Positions 36,001 to 42,568 of a stretch of DNA of 64,000 bases are shown here, in pieces; the first letter of the stretch is position 1; the number at the start of each line of letters is the position of its first letter. Origin of the DNA: Spirodela intermedia (lineage: Eukaryota > Streptophyta > Magnoliopsida > Alismatales > Araceae); assembly GCA_902729315.2 (NCBI GenBank), contig LR746273.1:4689001-4753000 (forward strand), written 5' to 3'. The position numbers and the translations under genes are program-made. Below the pieces are notes generated by a model that saw nothing but the letters and a program-made list of their open reading frames with translations, was not told where the DNA came from and searched no databases.

Positions 36001-37583
36001 TTTATGCTGTCAAAAATGGCGTCTGTCTTGAAATTGTTCAGGTATCGTCCAAATTGTCATCTTGGATACATGTGGTACATGGCTGTGGTGAAAAGCAAAC
36101 TGATGATTTGTCAGTGAAATTTATTGGAAATATTACATATTAAACATGGAAACTCTTGGATGGGAAGAGAGGGAAAATAGTTGTTCTGTATTTTTTTTTC
36201 TTATTTCTTATTTTTTTTCTTTTGTAGAGGGTAGGACTACAAGATTATTAAAATAAAAAAAAGAAAAAAATGTACAAGTGTGAAAACTTTGAGCTCTCAA
36301 AAGATAGACTACGATGTCTCAGTACAGTCTTGCACTAGCAATGTGGTTGGACCATACAAATGAGAAAAAACTGTGGATCCAGCAGTGGATCCAGCAAATG
36401 CATAAATAGTAGTACTCCGTAAAAACCTCACGCACTCAATCAATTTTTGTCACAACGGCACATGGAAACCTTATAGAGTGAGGCACTTCCCATTTTGACA
36501 ATTGCATACCTTTCCTTTCTATTCAAACATCTGTAAGGGTATCACGTAAATTAATCTGCCGCAACCTTTTGATCCAAGCTTTCTTCCAAATGATTGTTTC
36601 AACTCAGCCTGATCCCATTGAAATTGCTTGGATTTTTCCGTGGAAGACCTACTTAACTACAACAACTGTGAGATACCCTTGGACTAGGAACATTATTGGG
36701 GCAAAAATGATCCAAGTTTTCTTCATCCTTGTTACACAAGTTTGCTGCTTTATCCCATGTCCATCAGATTTACCTCAGAAAGTTACTATATTTCTGTTGT
36801 ACCAGTTACAACTCGGGAGATGCTTGGCACTCAACAAGATCAGGAGTTTGCAGAATTTCCACCACATTTCTCCTGAACAGATGCAGTAGCATATTAAATC
36901 AGTATCTGACGGATGAAAATGACCAAGGTACCATCGAAACCCATGGATCTTTCTAGCATCTTTTGTTGTGGTTTTCAAGTTCTTCAAGTATCGTTTCTAT
37001 GCTGACACTTCATCAGGAATATACGAAAAAGGCTATCAATGAGAAAGGTTTCCAACATTGGGTTAATTTTTCTTTCCCTTTAGGTGAACGTACATTGCCA
37101 ACTGTGAGAACCGAGGAATTAATTTATGTGCTTCAAGAGCTTGCACGGCTGATTCTTCATCCTGAAACGGCATCTGCTCTTCCTATACGGCAATATCTTA
37201 AGGAAGATACATCAAGTGAGAATAGTCTTGGGAGACGAACGCACCTCCTGGTTATGTTTCCATCATTTTGTGAGCTTGTTGCTTCAAGGTTTGTTTCCTC
37301 TCCCATTTATCATTTCTTCCTTTCCTTGTCTCCTTCATTCTATTCCTTGGTGGAAAATTCATTGGGAACATCATTGAAAATTCCTTCTTCCCTCTTCTCT
37401 GTGCTGCCCTTCATAATTGTACTCCATTGTTAGGAAATTATCTACTTCTTCTCCTTTGTCATTGTCATAATTGTGAACGATCTTTTGGCTTTTCTTGGCA
37501 GGGAAGGAAGGGTGAGGGAACTGGTTCAAGTCCTGCTTCGACTCGTCGCCTCCGAGCTTGGGCTGCAGAGTATCAGCTCCTGA
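521..37583 (+). CDS. MON2: MON2 homologue, Golgi/TGN DCB-HUS scaffold protein (43 exons)
   Basis: Spliced reading gives a 1,654-aa protein resembling plant MON2 (Arabidopsis At5g27970 type, an ARM-repeat superfamily protein of about 1,630 aa). MON2 proteins relate to large Arf-GEFs of the BIG/GBF group but lack the catalytic Sec7 domain; in yeast and animals they act at the Golgi/endosome with Dopey and a flippase. Here a DCB-like N-terminus covers roughly residues 1-180, a HUS-like region 200-380, and a Mon2 C-terminal region from about 865 to the end. No signal peptide, membrane segment or Sec7 domain was seen. All 42 introns are GT-AG, phases match throughout, and no internal stop occurs. 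The start is the first ATG in frame and gives the conserved N-terminus MAFMAVLESDLRALSAEARR. The end LQSISS-stop sits at the family's usual C-terminus. Exon coordinates are in the segment entries. Introns 3, 18, 29, 31 and 40 carry transposon DNA. The identification rests on remembered family sequence, not a search. Confidence 0.93.
3420..4330 (+). pseudogene. Decayed coding-like segment, unidentified
   Basis: Several frames show short protein-like stretches broken by stops and frameshifts. Examples are YRRKCVNCGHPDHECG near 3,543-3,590, ATIGIGDKLTGSLGVASLGQ near 3,841-3,900, and KVRDRLIGHRMDHGFLHSFG near 4,230-4,290. The order and strand suggest one ancestral + strand coding sequence, possibly an intronless retrocopy or an old transposon. 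I do not recognise the protein. It ends where the copia element begins, so that insertion may have cut it. Confidence 0.3.
4406..4538 (-). repeat. Copia 3' LTR
   Basis: This 133-bp copy matches 9127-9260 along its length with scattered substitutions and small indels. It is preceded on the + strand by GGAAG and followed by the purine-tract complement. Confidence 0.88.
4539..4550 (-). other. Polypurine tract of the copia element
   Basis: The minus strand reads CTTAAGGGGGAG immediately before the 3' LTR. This is the expected plus-strand primer position. Confidence 0.75.
4546..5084 (-). pseudogene. Copia RNase H remnant
   Basis: The 4863-5084 stretch reads HVEGALYVLAYIKRVLEKGF and later a damaged SDxDxAGD region (YSDIRFASDKGDCNSTTNYC). 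The 4546-4818 stretch has CHIVQDKVLKGIITTPHMSS followed by NQLANIFTKSL, the usual C-terminus of copia polyproteins. The last two parts are in different frames, so at least one frameshift separates them. Confidence 0.78.
5205..5966 (-). pseudogene. Copia reverse transcriptase remnant
   Basis: Two minus-strand stretches (5700-5966, then 5205-5543 in element order) carry reverse transcriptase blocks. The first has KWVYSLKYNPNDSIAHHKVH and LVACGFTQ. The second has LPIYVVNILLADSDD, corresponding to the YVDDIL catalytic box. The two catalytic aspartates are replaced (VN instead of DD), so the enzyme would be dead even without the frameshifts. FLRIEFVYRQNKLALSQKKY matches the conserved block after it. 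Confidence 0.8.
7131..7719 (-). pseudogene. Copia protease and gag-pre-integrase remnants
   Basis: The open stretch 7333-7719 contains WLINSKASAHITRSPSLLRS. This corresponds to the copia protease block with WxxDSGASxHxT, but the catalytic Asp-Ser-Gly reads NSK, so the active aspartate is lost. The 7131-7397 stretch, in other frames, carries pre-integrase-like words. Integrase-like sequence continues to about 6,250 but is too broken to delimit. Confidence 0.72.
7884..8150 (-). pseudogene. Copia gag fragment
   Basis: An 88-residue open stretch shows gag-like content (YESLFTCKQGRQSFQPYYGE, then FLSSLHLELINQIHGQVL). It resembles the UBN2/Retrotran_gag region of plant copia polyproteins. It lies just before the protease region in element sense and is cut by stops on both sides. 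Confidence 0.7.
9111..9126 (-). other. Primer binding site, initiator Met tRNA
   Basis: The minus strand reads CGGTATCAGAGCAATA directly after the 5' LTR. It matches the canonical plant iMet site TGGTATCAGAGC except for the first base. Confidence 0.85.
9127..9260 (-). repeat. Copia 5' LTR
   Basis: This 134-bp copy is the upstream LTR in element sense. It abuts the primer binding site at 9111-9126. It is followed on the + strand by GGAGG, the probable second copy of the target duplication. Confidence 0.88.
9500..9960. repeat. Dispersed repeat, copy in intron 3
   Basis: This segment begins near TGTACAAGTGTGAAAA and GTGAGCTCTCAA and runs through a block including GGCACATGG...GTGAGGCACTT. It is clearly related, with many changes, to 36,270-36,770 in intron 40 in the same orientation. 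No coding domain is visible. It could be part of a LINE or another old transposon. Confidence 0.55.
11096..11620 (+). CDS. MON2: MON2 exons 4-6 (residues 127-243)
   Basis: Exon 4 is 11096-11169, exon 5 is 11250-11405 and exon 6 is 11500-11620. Exon 4 encodes LSKALGICLRLLENNRSSDS. Exon 5 encodes TAAATFRQAVALIFDNVVCA, a highly conserved family block. Exon 6 encodes KLGVRLLEDLTALAAGGS. The AAATFRQ block marks the end of the DCB region, and exon 6 leads into HUS. The internal splice phases (2, 2 and 0) agree across all three junctions. Confidence 0.92.
11797..14155 (+). CDS. MON2: MON2 exons 7-12 (HUS region, residues 244-377)
   Basis: The exons are 11797-11852, 12789-12843, 12934-12990, 13107-13208, 13936-14016 and 14103-14155. 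They encode RTFSLDIVE, FILSNYVAVFRTLAMYEQ, VLRYQICSLLMTSLRTNVE, the RRLVMRTVAHVIRLYSSSL block, VFLNMLVKATSLDLPLWHRI and GFCVEASTLRLLFRNFD. This is the HUS (Sec7_N-like) region, with its typical Asn-Tyr motif in LSNYVAVF. Introns here are short to medium, and I saw no transposon in them. Confidence 0.92.
15899..19819 (+). CDS. MON2: MON2 exons 13-18 (residues 378-566)
   Basis: The exons are 15899-15968, 18334-18397, 19111-19259, 19340-19467, 19545-19602 and 19722-19819. They encode NVVENMVKAFARVVSTVQ, ESLAAVAGMF, EAHAITLAIEGLLGVVFTIA, LSMVDSMWLTILDALSLVL, GEAIILEILKGYQAFTQ and ACGVLRAVEPLNSFLASLCK. The order and spacing follow the plant family. Intron 13 (15,969-18,333) is 2.4 kb with no feature I can name. 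The donor after exon 17 is AA|GTAAGC and the other junctions are ordinary GT-AG. Confidence 0.92.
20760..21340 (-). mobile_element. Ty3-type 3' end and LTR remnant in intron 18
   Basis: On the minus strand, AACTCGAGGATGAGTTCTTT (near 21,320-21,340) matches the end-of-coding region common in plant Ty3 chromoviruses. It is followed by an LTR-like stretch rich in GCCCA words and a TATTTAAGGGGCCCC promoter-like box near 21,030. The downstream end fades near 20,760. No coding domain remains. It lies antisense in the 3.2-kb MON2 intron 18 (19,820-23,004); the rest of that intron shows nothing identifiable. Confidence 0.45.
23005..25568 (+). CDS. MON2: MON2 exons 19-28 (residues 567-864)
   Basis: The exons are 23005-23089, 23245-23310, 23383-23442, 23729-23815, 23888-24074, 24818-24861, 24938-25066, 25141-25272, 25369-25421 and 25520-25568. 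They carry GIILTPKNVQ, ALRTLFNVSHRLHNVLGPSW, LETLAALDRAIHSPHASTQ, YTDFSILSSLNSQ, AVKSLLSALHQLSSQ, VESLWDQVVDHLLE, VRSMALDVLDRSICSVLGSD, LDVRAGCLKILLHVLE, RHAEKLYFSWTDILEMLR and EKDLVPLGFQ. These are alpha-solenoid blocks between HUS and the Mon2 C-terminal region. The exon 23 donor is A|GTTAAG, which is weak but in phase with exon 24 (CAG|GGGTAG). Confidence 0.92.
26439..29211 (+). CDS. MON2: MON2 exons 29-31 (residues 865-993)
   Basis: The exons are 26439-26497, 28780-28919 and 29024-29211. Exon 29 encodes IVRVIMNDELSTIPIQYLDV. Exon 30 encodes CIDVTGAYSEQKTDLNISLT, which begins the Mon2 C-terminal homology. Exon 31 starts with a variable linker (SFGMESKKQNIDTESVQDET) and ends KLLFSVFSILRKLGADERPE. 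The linker is one of the less conserved parts of the plant family. Intron 29 (26,498-28,779) contains copia-like debris. Confidence 0.91.
27830..28280 (-). mobile_element. Possible copia-like remnant in intron 29
   Basis: Near 28,220-28,241 the + strand reads GGCTTTGACACCCTGTCAAG. This resembles the complement of an iMet primer site followed by an LTR start (GCTCTGATACCATGT). Two loosely similar GA-rich segments flank it (about 27,860-27,900 and 28,240-28,290) and could be LTR remnants. No coding domain is recognisable. Confidence 0.3.
29418..29440. repeat. (TA)n microsatellite in intron 31
   Basis: An uninterrupted run of TA dinucleotides of about 22 bp follows ACGTG near 29,415. Confidence 0.85.
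30390..31065 (-). mobile_element. Truncated copia-like element in intron 31
   Basis: The complement of 30,911-30,923 reads AGGGTATTAGAGC, close to the iMet primer site TGGTATCAGAGC. Beside it is a short LTR-like block, 30,923-31,065, starting TGTAGAGAG and ending TTGACA on the + strand. The layout (TG-start, stretch near GGGCTTATA, CA end, about 140 bp) parallels the intron 3 copia LTRs. The 30,390-30,910 stretch would be the leader/gag side and holds a 155-codon open frame with no recognised domain. The other LTR and pol are absent. The rest of intron 31 (29,212-32,417) shows nothing identifiable. Confidence 0.45.
32418..33638 (+). CDS. MON2: MON2 exons 32-37 (residues 994-1223)
   Basis: The exons are 32418-32546, 32630-32715, 32801-32916, 33004-33116, 33273-33396 and 33517-33638. 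They encode VRNAAIRTLFQTLGSHGQKL, MWEDCLWNYVFPILD, GTRGGKAVLMLIHH, QKQWDETLVLVLGGITRLLR, WDRLLHFVRESISNGSKEVA, YLKSILDVYELVLRRSPSYT and KMMFDDDMYSQLIMILHLAI. This is the core of the Mon2 C-terminal homology. Exon 34 runs through an internal GTTTGG and uses the later GTGAGT donor; that choice keeps the frame and gives the family-like NFSVGWDRLL join. Confidence 0.93.
33868..35169 (+). CDS. MON2: MON2 exons 38-40 (residues 1224-1518)
   Basis: Exon 38 is 33868-34292 (425 nt, the largest), exon 39 is 34627-34948 and exon 40 is 35030-35169. Exon 38 encodes MHRTILEVIPSLCPTEHLSS, then a variable Ser-rich linker, then FYAFGEKLIPVEVELFLRAP. Exon 39 encodes RRDNPNGMLWRLAAEGFNNI and VYDRFLVGSCGRAISSD. 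Exon 40 encodes LERLVSALDRCASRTGSLPI and SHCSRFSLSCLQKLFSLA. All of this aligns with the plant family in order; only the linker of exon 38 is poorly conserved. Confidence 0.93.
36268..36770. repeat. Dispersed repeat, copy in intron 40
   Basis: This stretch opens with TGTACAAGTGTGAAAA and GAGCTCTCAAAA. It is related over about 450-500 bp, with many differences, to 9,500-9,960 in intron 3. It lies just upstream of exon 41. The preceding part of intron 40 (35,170-36,260) has a pyrimidine-rich run at about 35,690-35,830 and nothing else identifiable. Confidence 0.55.
36806..37583 (+). CDS. MON2: MON2 exons 41-43 (residues 1519-1654, C-terminus)
   Basis: The exons are 36806-36927, 37084-37288 and 37502-37583. 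Exon 41 encodes WHSTRSGVCRISTTFLLNRC and LNQYLTDEND. Exon 42 encodes EELIYVLQELARLILHPETA and THLLVMFPSFCELVASR. Exon 43 encodes GRVRELVQVLLRLVASELGL and ends LQSISS before TGA at 37,581-37,583. These are the terminal blocks of plant MON2 and place the stop at the normal position. Exon 41 begins at the edge of a dispersed repeat, but its acceptor (TACCAG|T) and phase are intact. Confidence 0.92.
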
Positions 37584-38733
37584 TATATTCTGTCACCTTC
37601 TACAAGATTTTGATGCAGGCTGTATTTCCAATGATCTATACATATATCTGTTGCCATATTAATACCGCATTTTATCCGGAAACTACTGCAGAGGGCTTCA
37701 AGCTCTCCATCTCCCACTTGTGCCAGGAACAGTAATCATGTACAGGATGTCAAGATGGTTTCATCAAGCGCTTCTGATCTCAGTGATGCTTCGGCCATGA
37801 TTCGTCCATCGCCCACAACAAGTGCTCTTCTTTCTATTTGATACAATAAGCTAACATCTTGTTGCCGGCATACTGAAAGAATAGTGTATGCATTTAGCAT
37901 CAGACTATGGGCGGTGGGAAGAAGATAAAGGGATAACAAATGGGTCAAGAAAGATAATATCAGACATTGCATGGTATGAGAAGGCTGGTGTTGATCTGCT
38001 GATTGTCACCGAGAGTTTTGTAACGGGCACCCAGGGCACTGCGCCACGCAGTCTAGCGTTCTTGGACAATACGAAGAAAAACAGGAGAATAATGGATTTG
38101 GAAAATTATGAGAATGAGCGGGATGATCCTAGCATCACGGGCATGTGAGAGATGCCAAGTCAACATCTTGGTAGACTCTCAGTTCTAACAGGAACCACTG
38201 AGAACGTTGTTGTGTGGCGTGGTTCAAAGGGTTCGGATGAACAGAAGCCAATAGTTTGGTGCGTTTTAAAGAAACTTTGGACTAAAAATTGACGAGTGCG
38301 AGGAGTTAAAGTCAGCGCATCACCAACTCGGAGGGAGGATCGTGAGGTATGATAAAGATGGTGGAGAATGAGATACCCAACCCCTCGTATTTAATTCGGG
38401 GAATTGAAACTAACGATTAAAAGATCGAGGGTTAAGCTGAAGAACATGGAGAGATGTTCACATTTTGGAGGGTGGAAAGGAAGCTAAAGCCAACTCACTA
38501 AAGAAAGTATCAATTTTTCTTCCAAGTAATTGGTCGATTAGTAGGGCGGTCGAACAGCCTTCACAAGCGCGTCTGCACTTGATCTTGCCACCGGTACAAC
38601 CCCGCCGAGTCTCCCCTAATAAGACGTTGCCTTCTCCTCCTCTTAGCACTCATCTTTCCTCCGCCGTCAGTTCCTCCCAGTCGTTTTCCTTCCGCAGAGC
38701 CGCCCGAACGGGTGAATCTGGAGGTGGGCAGCC
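37584..38733 (+). other. MON2 3' UTR and intergenic spacer to the LEA gene
   Basis: The first few hundred bases are probably 3' UTR. An AATAAG near 37,845 is a weak poly(A) candidate, and a spliced 3' UTR cannot be excluded. An 86-codon open stretch at 37,888-38,148 matches nothing I know. The last 250 bases become GC-rich ahead of the LEA start. I saw no clear ABRE or TATA element. Confidence 0.35.
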
Positions 38734-39346
38734 ATGAACCAGCAGCAGCAGGAGCGACCTCCCGATCTGGGTGGCGGCCCCTACTCCCTGCAGGAGGTTC
38801 GTTCTACCTCTTCCTCTTCTTCTTCTTCTTCTTCTTCTTCGTCGCCGTCGTCCTCAACGAACTAACTACACAGTGAAGATAGGGGAAGAACACAAGGGAA
38901 AGCCTGTGACCATGGGCGAGGCCCTGTTGGCGGCGTCGATAACGGTAGGAGACCAGCCGGTGGAGTGTGGCGACGCGGCGGCGCTCCAGGCGGCTGAAAG
39001 TAGGGCGGGGGGCTCGCCGCTCCGTGGCGGGTTGGCAGAGGCGGCGCTCGCCGCGGCGAGGGTCAACGCCCATGTTACTCGCCAGGGAGACAAGATAATG
39101 CTCGGAGAAGTCCTCACGGGGGGTCCTCGTCCTCTTCCTTGGATCATCAGAGAGGACGACACTTTCACCATCGTTGACTCGCAGGTCGCACCGGATTTGA
39201 CAGCCCTGAACAAGGCGGTGACTGCCGAGGACGCGAGGACCGTGGCCGACGCTGAGAAGAGGTACTGCCCCAGCGCGCAGATATACAGTGGCGGCGTGGC
39301 CGCGATTGTGGCAGCCGCGGCGAGGACCGACCAGGAGAGAGATTAG
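38734..39346 (+). CDS. Seed maturation protein, SMP-domain LEA (D-34 type)
   Basis: This is a GC-rich small gene. The ATG at 38,734 opens MNQQQQERPPDLGGGPYSLQ, typical of the Gln/Pro start of LEA D-34 proteins, but that frame hits a stop after a CTT run. The SMP sequence continues in another frame: KPVTMGEALLAASITVGDQP, ECGDAAALQAAESRAGG, GDKIMLGEVLTGG, AVTAEDARTVADAEKRY and GGVAAIVAAAARTDQERD, then a stop at 39,344-39,346. A 100-nt intron (donor 38,797, acceptor ending 38,896, CTAAC branch-like site near 38,862) joins the two in phase and gives about 170 aa. SMP proteins are hydrophilic, late-embryogenesis/desiccation proteins. The protein is shorter than three-SMP-unit relatives and seems to lack the first SMP repeats. 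The exon join is inferred; a frameshift instead of an intron is possible. Confidence 0.72.
38806..38840. repeat. CTT microsatellite in the putative LEA intron
   Basis: Pyrimidine trinucleotide repeats (TCT)n of about 35 bp follow the proposed donor and form a polypyrimidine stretch. Read as coding DNA in the ATG frame they would give poly-Ser. Confidence 0.8.
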
Positions 39347-39354
39347 AGGGAGAA

Positions 39355-39765
39355 GATAGCACTTGTAGTCTGATCGACCCACCAGCAACTACTGTGCTAC
39401 TTTGTGCTGAAATCAAGAAGATAATCTTCCCAGAAATAGTATTATGCATTTACAGTCATCAGCTTTGTTAACTTGTTCTGCTATATTAATATTCTTTTGT
39501 CTGTTTGAGATTTCTTGGTGAACTCTGATTATTCTCGAGCTAAATTACCTTGAGAACCACCCAACTGTGAGAGTTACACTGATCAACGGAGAAACCAGAA
39601 GCTGTGCTAATATTAAGAAGATAGTCTCTCTACCCAGAATTAGTATGTTGCATTACATTTATGCATATATAGTCATCAGATTGGTTACATTATTGTGCTA
39701 TATTAATTCTTTTCCTCTTTGAGATTTGTTGGTGAATTCTGATTATTTTCGAACTAAAAGACGTT
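39355..39765. repeat. Tandem duplication of the LEA 3' flank
   Basis: Two adjacent copies of about 200 bp share AAGAAGATA, TTATGCAT, AGTCATCAG, GCTATATTAAT, TTTGAGATTT and TTGGTGAA in the same order: roughly 39,355-39,555 and 39,560-39,765. They differ by many substitutions, so the duplication is old. Confidence 0.7.
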
Positions 39766-40468
39766 AGCTGCTGCAAACGATATTGTAGAAATTATCGCAT
39801 ACACAAAGTGTACAAGGTTTCCTTCTAGGAAGTAGTCAATTGCACTGGATGATCATCACTGAACTATCATTTTGTATCTAAGTGATGGAACCCGGTAACA
39901 CTCGAGAGGTTGAGAACTGACGCCGATGAGAGAGAGCAAGGTGCCATTAAAAGAGAAGGGACTCGGAAAAGAATATTCAGAATCGTTGCTTCTAGGATGA
40001 TAATATTTGGTCCACTTCCCTGCTGTTTTACCCCTTCATCCAGTGACTAATGACCCTAAACAAAACTCATTTAAAACAATGTACAGGGTGTTAATAGAGG
40101 CGTCTGAAATTGTCAATTCGAGGCGTAAAACTTTCTTATTGTCAAAGGTGTGTTGACCACAGATAAACCCCTTGTGGTTTCTGGGCCTGAACCAAGAAGA
40201 ATATTATAGGTGTCAACCATAGGAAATTCCACTAATTCTTGATTGGAGAGTGTCTATGGTAAGAGGAAAACTAGAACTTATGCTCTCAAAGTCAAAAGGT
40301 GTGAGACGTGAATTGGTCATTCCTTAATCTGTTTCTAGGTTTTTAGTGTTCTTCTGATGTGAGAATCAAGGAAGACCTACGGCTTTAGATCTCTCTGTAC
40401 ATGGCGAATTGTAAGACCCCTACCCCCGTCACACAGAATGGTGCGAACTGGACTACAAATTTAGATCC

Positions 40469-40471
<3 letters not shown>

Positions 40472-40503
<32 letters not shown>

Positions 40504-40514
40504 GGGGGGGGGGG
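40472..40514. repeat. (GA)n and poly-G tract
   Basis: About 30 bp of GA dinucleotides are followed by a run of G. The stretch from 39,766 to about 40,740 shows nothing else. Confidence 0.85.
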
Positions 40515-40739
40515 GATTAGTGAAACAATTTGTGGATGATGGTCGCATGAATTAAAAAACATATTGTACTATTAAGTTGGACGCACGATGTGTGTCGGTG
40601 AGCTTTACGTCAGATATGAAATTTTTTAGTTAAGGCAGTTCAAGATAATGAAACGAGTCGGCAGGAATGAGCCTTGGGGCTGGTCGTGTAGCGGCGATAG
40701 TCTTCTAGGTCACGGGCTCTAAGGTTTCTTCCATTTCGA

Positions 40740-41080
40740 CAGCCTGAGAACGCCACGACGAATGTCATCCTCTCGAACGTGCCAGCAAGTTGACGGTCCA
40801 AGAAGTTGTTCGTCGTGGAGATCACACATTGTGCAGAATGTGTCGACAACATCGAAACGGCTGAATTCCTTTCGTCCTCTACACGTATTTGCCAGAGAGA
40901 TGAGAGAGATAGAGAGAGAGAGAGTTGGCCAGCGTAGGCACGAGGAGCCGCCCATTCGGTAGAGGACCTGTTCTCCGCATGTGCTGTCAGCTGGGGAAGG
41001 CACCCGCCGCCTCACTGGCCGCCGTGCTGTCGGTTGCCAGCAAGGAGCACGTCGCCCAGTATATATTTAATTGTCTGTGG
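40740..41080 (+). pseudogene. SMP/LEA relic D
   Basis: The coding hint is at about 40,994-41,072: APAASLAAVLSVASKEHVAQ, then YIFN. It resembles the SMP pattern (Ala-rich AAxQSAAxxNE) and closely matches a second relic at 42,336-42,420. Upstream, 40,800-40,925 (ATTGTGCAGAATGTGTCGAC, then TCGTCCTCTACA and a GA run) resembles 41,590-41,785 ahead of the next relic, so promoter-side DNA was duplicated too. No full reading frame remains. Confidence 0.45.
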
Positions 41081-41740
41081 AGGCTCTCGGTGGGGTGCAG
41101 AGTGCGAGATCAGATGCCTTCCCAGGGCTTCATTGCTCATTAAAGATGGCATTTGTGCATCCAAGAGGATAAATAAGGACGTTGAACAGATAGGTTTGAC
41201 AGATCGATAGCAAGAGTAAGGAATCAAACTGAGTAATATTTTGGCGTAGAATTCTGGTATAGAATTCCTAGTTATGGATGCAATTTTTGTTGGGATAGCT
41301 CAGAGTAATTCAATAAGTGGGCAAGAATGAACCACCAAAAGTGATGTTTCTCAGCATTCCAAGATGTATTGGTTTCCTAATTTTCATCCCCGAAAAGTAT
41401 CCACGACCTTCTGATCGCAATTTCGACACCTATTCAAGAAATATGCATCGTCTCATCGTTGACCCTTCTGCCTACTGATCTGACAATTCTATTTCAAAGG
41501 ACGTGGAAAACGTGTGGAGTTGTCAACCACTGTCAGGGGAGAGGCGTCCCAAGGCGGCGCTAGCAACGTCATCCTCAATGCCACAACAATGATGGCCTCT
41601 TCTCGTGAGAATTACAGATGTGCATGAGCGTGTCGACTCAGAGAGAACCGACCGAACCCATTCGTCTTCTACATAAGGCCAAGGCCAGGACAGCTGATGC
41701 TATACAATATTGTTCTCTTCAGAATCCATCGACAGCTGAC

Positions 41741-41742
<2 letters not shown>

Positions 41743-41785
<43 letters not shown>
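41743..41785. repeat. (GA)n microsatellite
   Basis: About 42 bp of uninterrupted GA lies just upstream of SMP relic B. Confidence 0.9.
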
Positions 41786-41786
<1 letters not shown>

Positions 41787-41805
41787 GATATTGCCCTTCG
41801 TAAAG

Positions 41806-42110
41806 ATGAACCAAGAACATCCCATCGGTTACGGGGACGTGTTCCCCGGCGTGCAGGGGGGCTGGCAAAGGCTGCCGTCCGCCCCCGGAGACGCGCGGCC
41901 CTCATGCAGAGCGCCGAGAGTATCGCCATGGCAGACCTTGAAGGGCGGCCCTGCCGTCCGCCATGCAGTCGGCCCCCGCCCGAAACGAGCTCGCCGGCCA
42001 CGTTGGCCACGGCCACGTCAGCCGCGTCATCGCGGAGAAGAGTGTCGGCATCGTCGAGAAGGGCCCCGGCCACCGTACTATCGTTCTATTTTATTCTGTA
42101 TGTGAGTGTC
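41806..42110 (+). pseudogene. SMP/LEA relic B (frameshifted first SMP unit)
   Basis: An ATG at 41,806 starts MNQEHPIGYGDVFP, the start motif of LEA D-34 proteins (YGDVF). The similarity then passes to a second frame with GGLAKAAVRPRRRAALMQSA and ESIAMADLEG, matching the (A)ALMQSAE block. A third frame follows with RNELAGHVGHGHVSRVIAEK and SVGIVEKGPGHRTIV. At least two frameshifts break the gene; no intron with proper GT-AG ends explains both. It represents the N-terminal SMP unit that the gene at 38,734 lacks. Confidence 0.65.
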
Positions 42111-42129
42111 TATCTATAGACTCTGGGTA

Positions 42130-42420
42130 GGTACATGATGCCAACGCCATTGGCGTCTGGTTGTCCAGGGGAGGTATTGGGTTCCGACAAGGTGACCATT
42201 CGGGAGGTGTTGGGCGGGTCGAGGCTGCCACTCGGCCCTTATACAGATCAAAGAAGAGTGGGGAATCTCTCAGGCGGCTGGCCCATTGATGAGGGAGAAA
42301 CCGGTCGACTGGATCGATCGACGCGGCGGAGATGAGGGCGAGAGGGCTGTACGAGACGCCATACAGTCGGCCGCAGCCCGCAAAGAGCACGTGTTTCAAT
42401 ATATAATTATCTCTAGTGAG
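42130..42420 (+). pseudogene. SMP/LEA relic C
   Basis: One frame gives SDKVTIREVLGGSRLPLGPY (about 42,182-42,243), comparable to GDKIMLGEVLTGGPRPLPW of the LEA gene at 38,734. Further on, 42,336-42,400 gives RDAIQSAAARKEHVFQYIII, an SMP-like Ala block that matches relic D. The blocks are not joined by an open frame. It may be the continuation of relic B. Confidence 0.5.
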
Positions 42421-42568
42421 ATATAATTCCCCTGATTAAAACTTCCGTTCGTAGACAATCGAATATCTAATTATATAACTCAAACTTTATTTCCTATTCT
42501 GGCTTTATTCCGTGACGTCACAGCCTGTGGGTGGCTGCATGACGCGGGGAGGTTCGCAGGCGGGGAAA

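Noticed and set aside
38804-39388. 194-codon open frame antisense to the LEA gene
   Set aside because: GC-rich DNA lacks stops on both strands; the sense frame carries SMP motifs and the antisense frame none.
41697-42119. 140-codon open frame as an intact second LEA gene
   Set aside because: Only its middle matches SMP; the N- and C-terminal SMP similarity lies in the other two frames, so it is a frameshifted relic.
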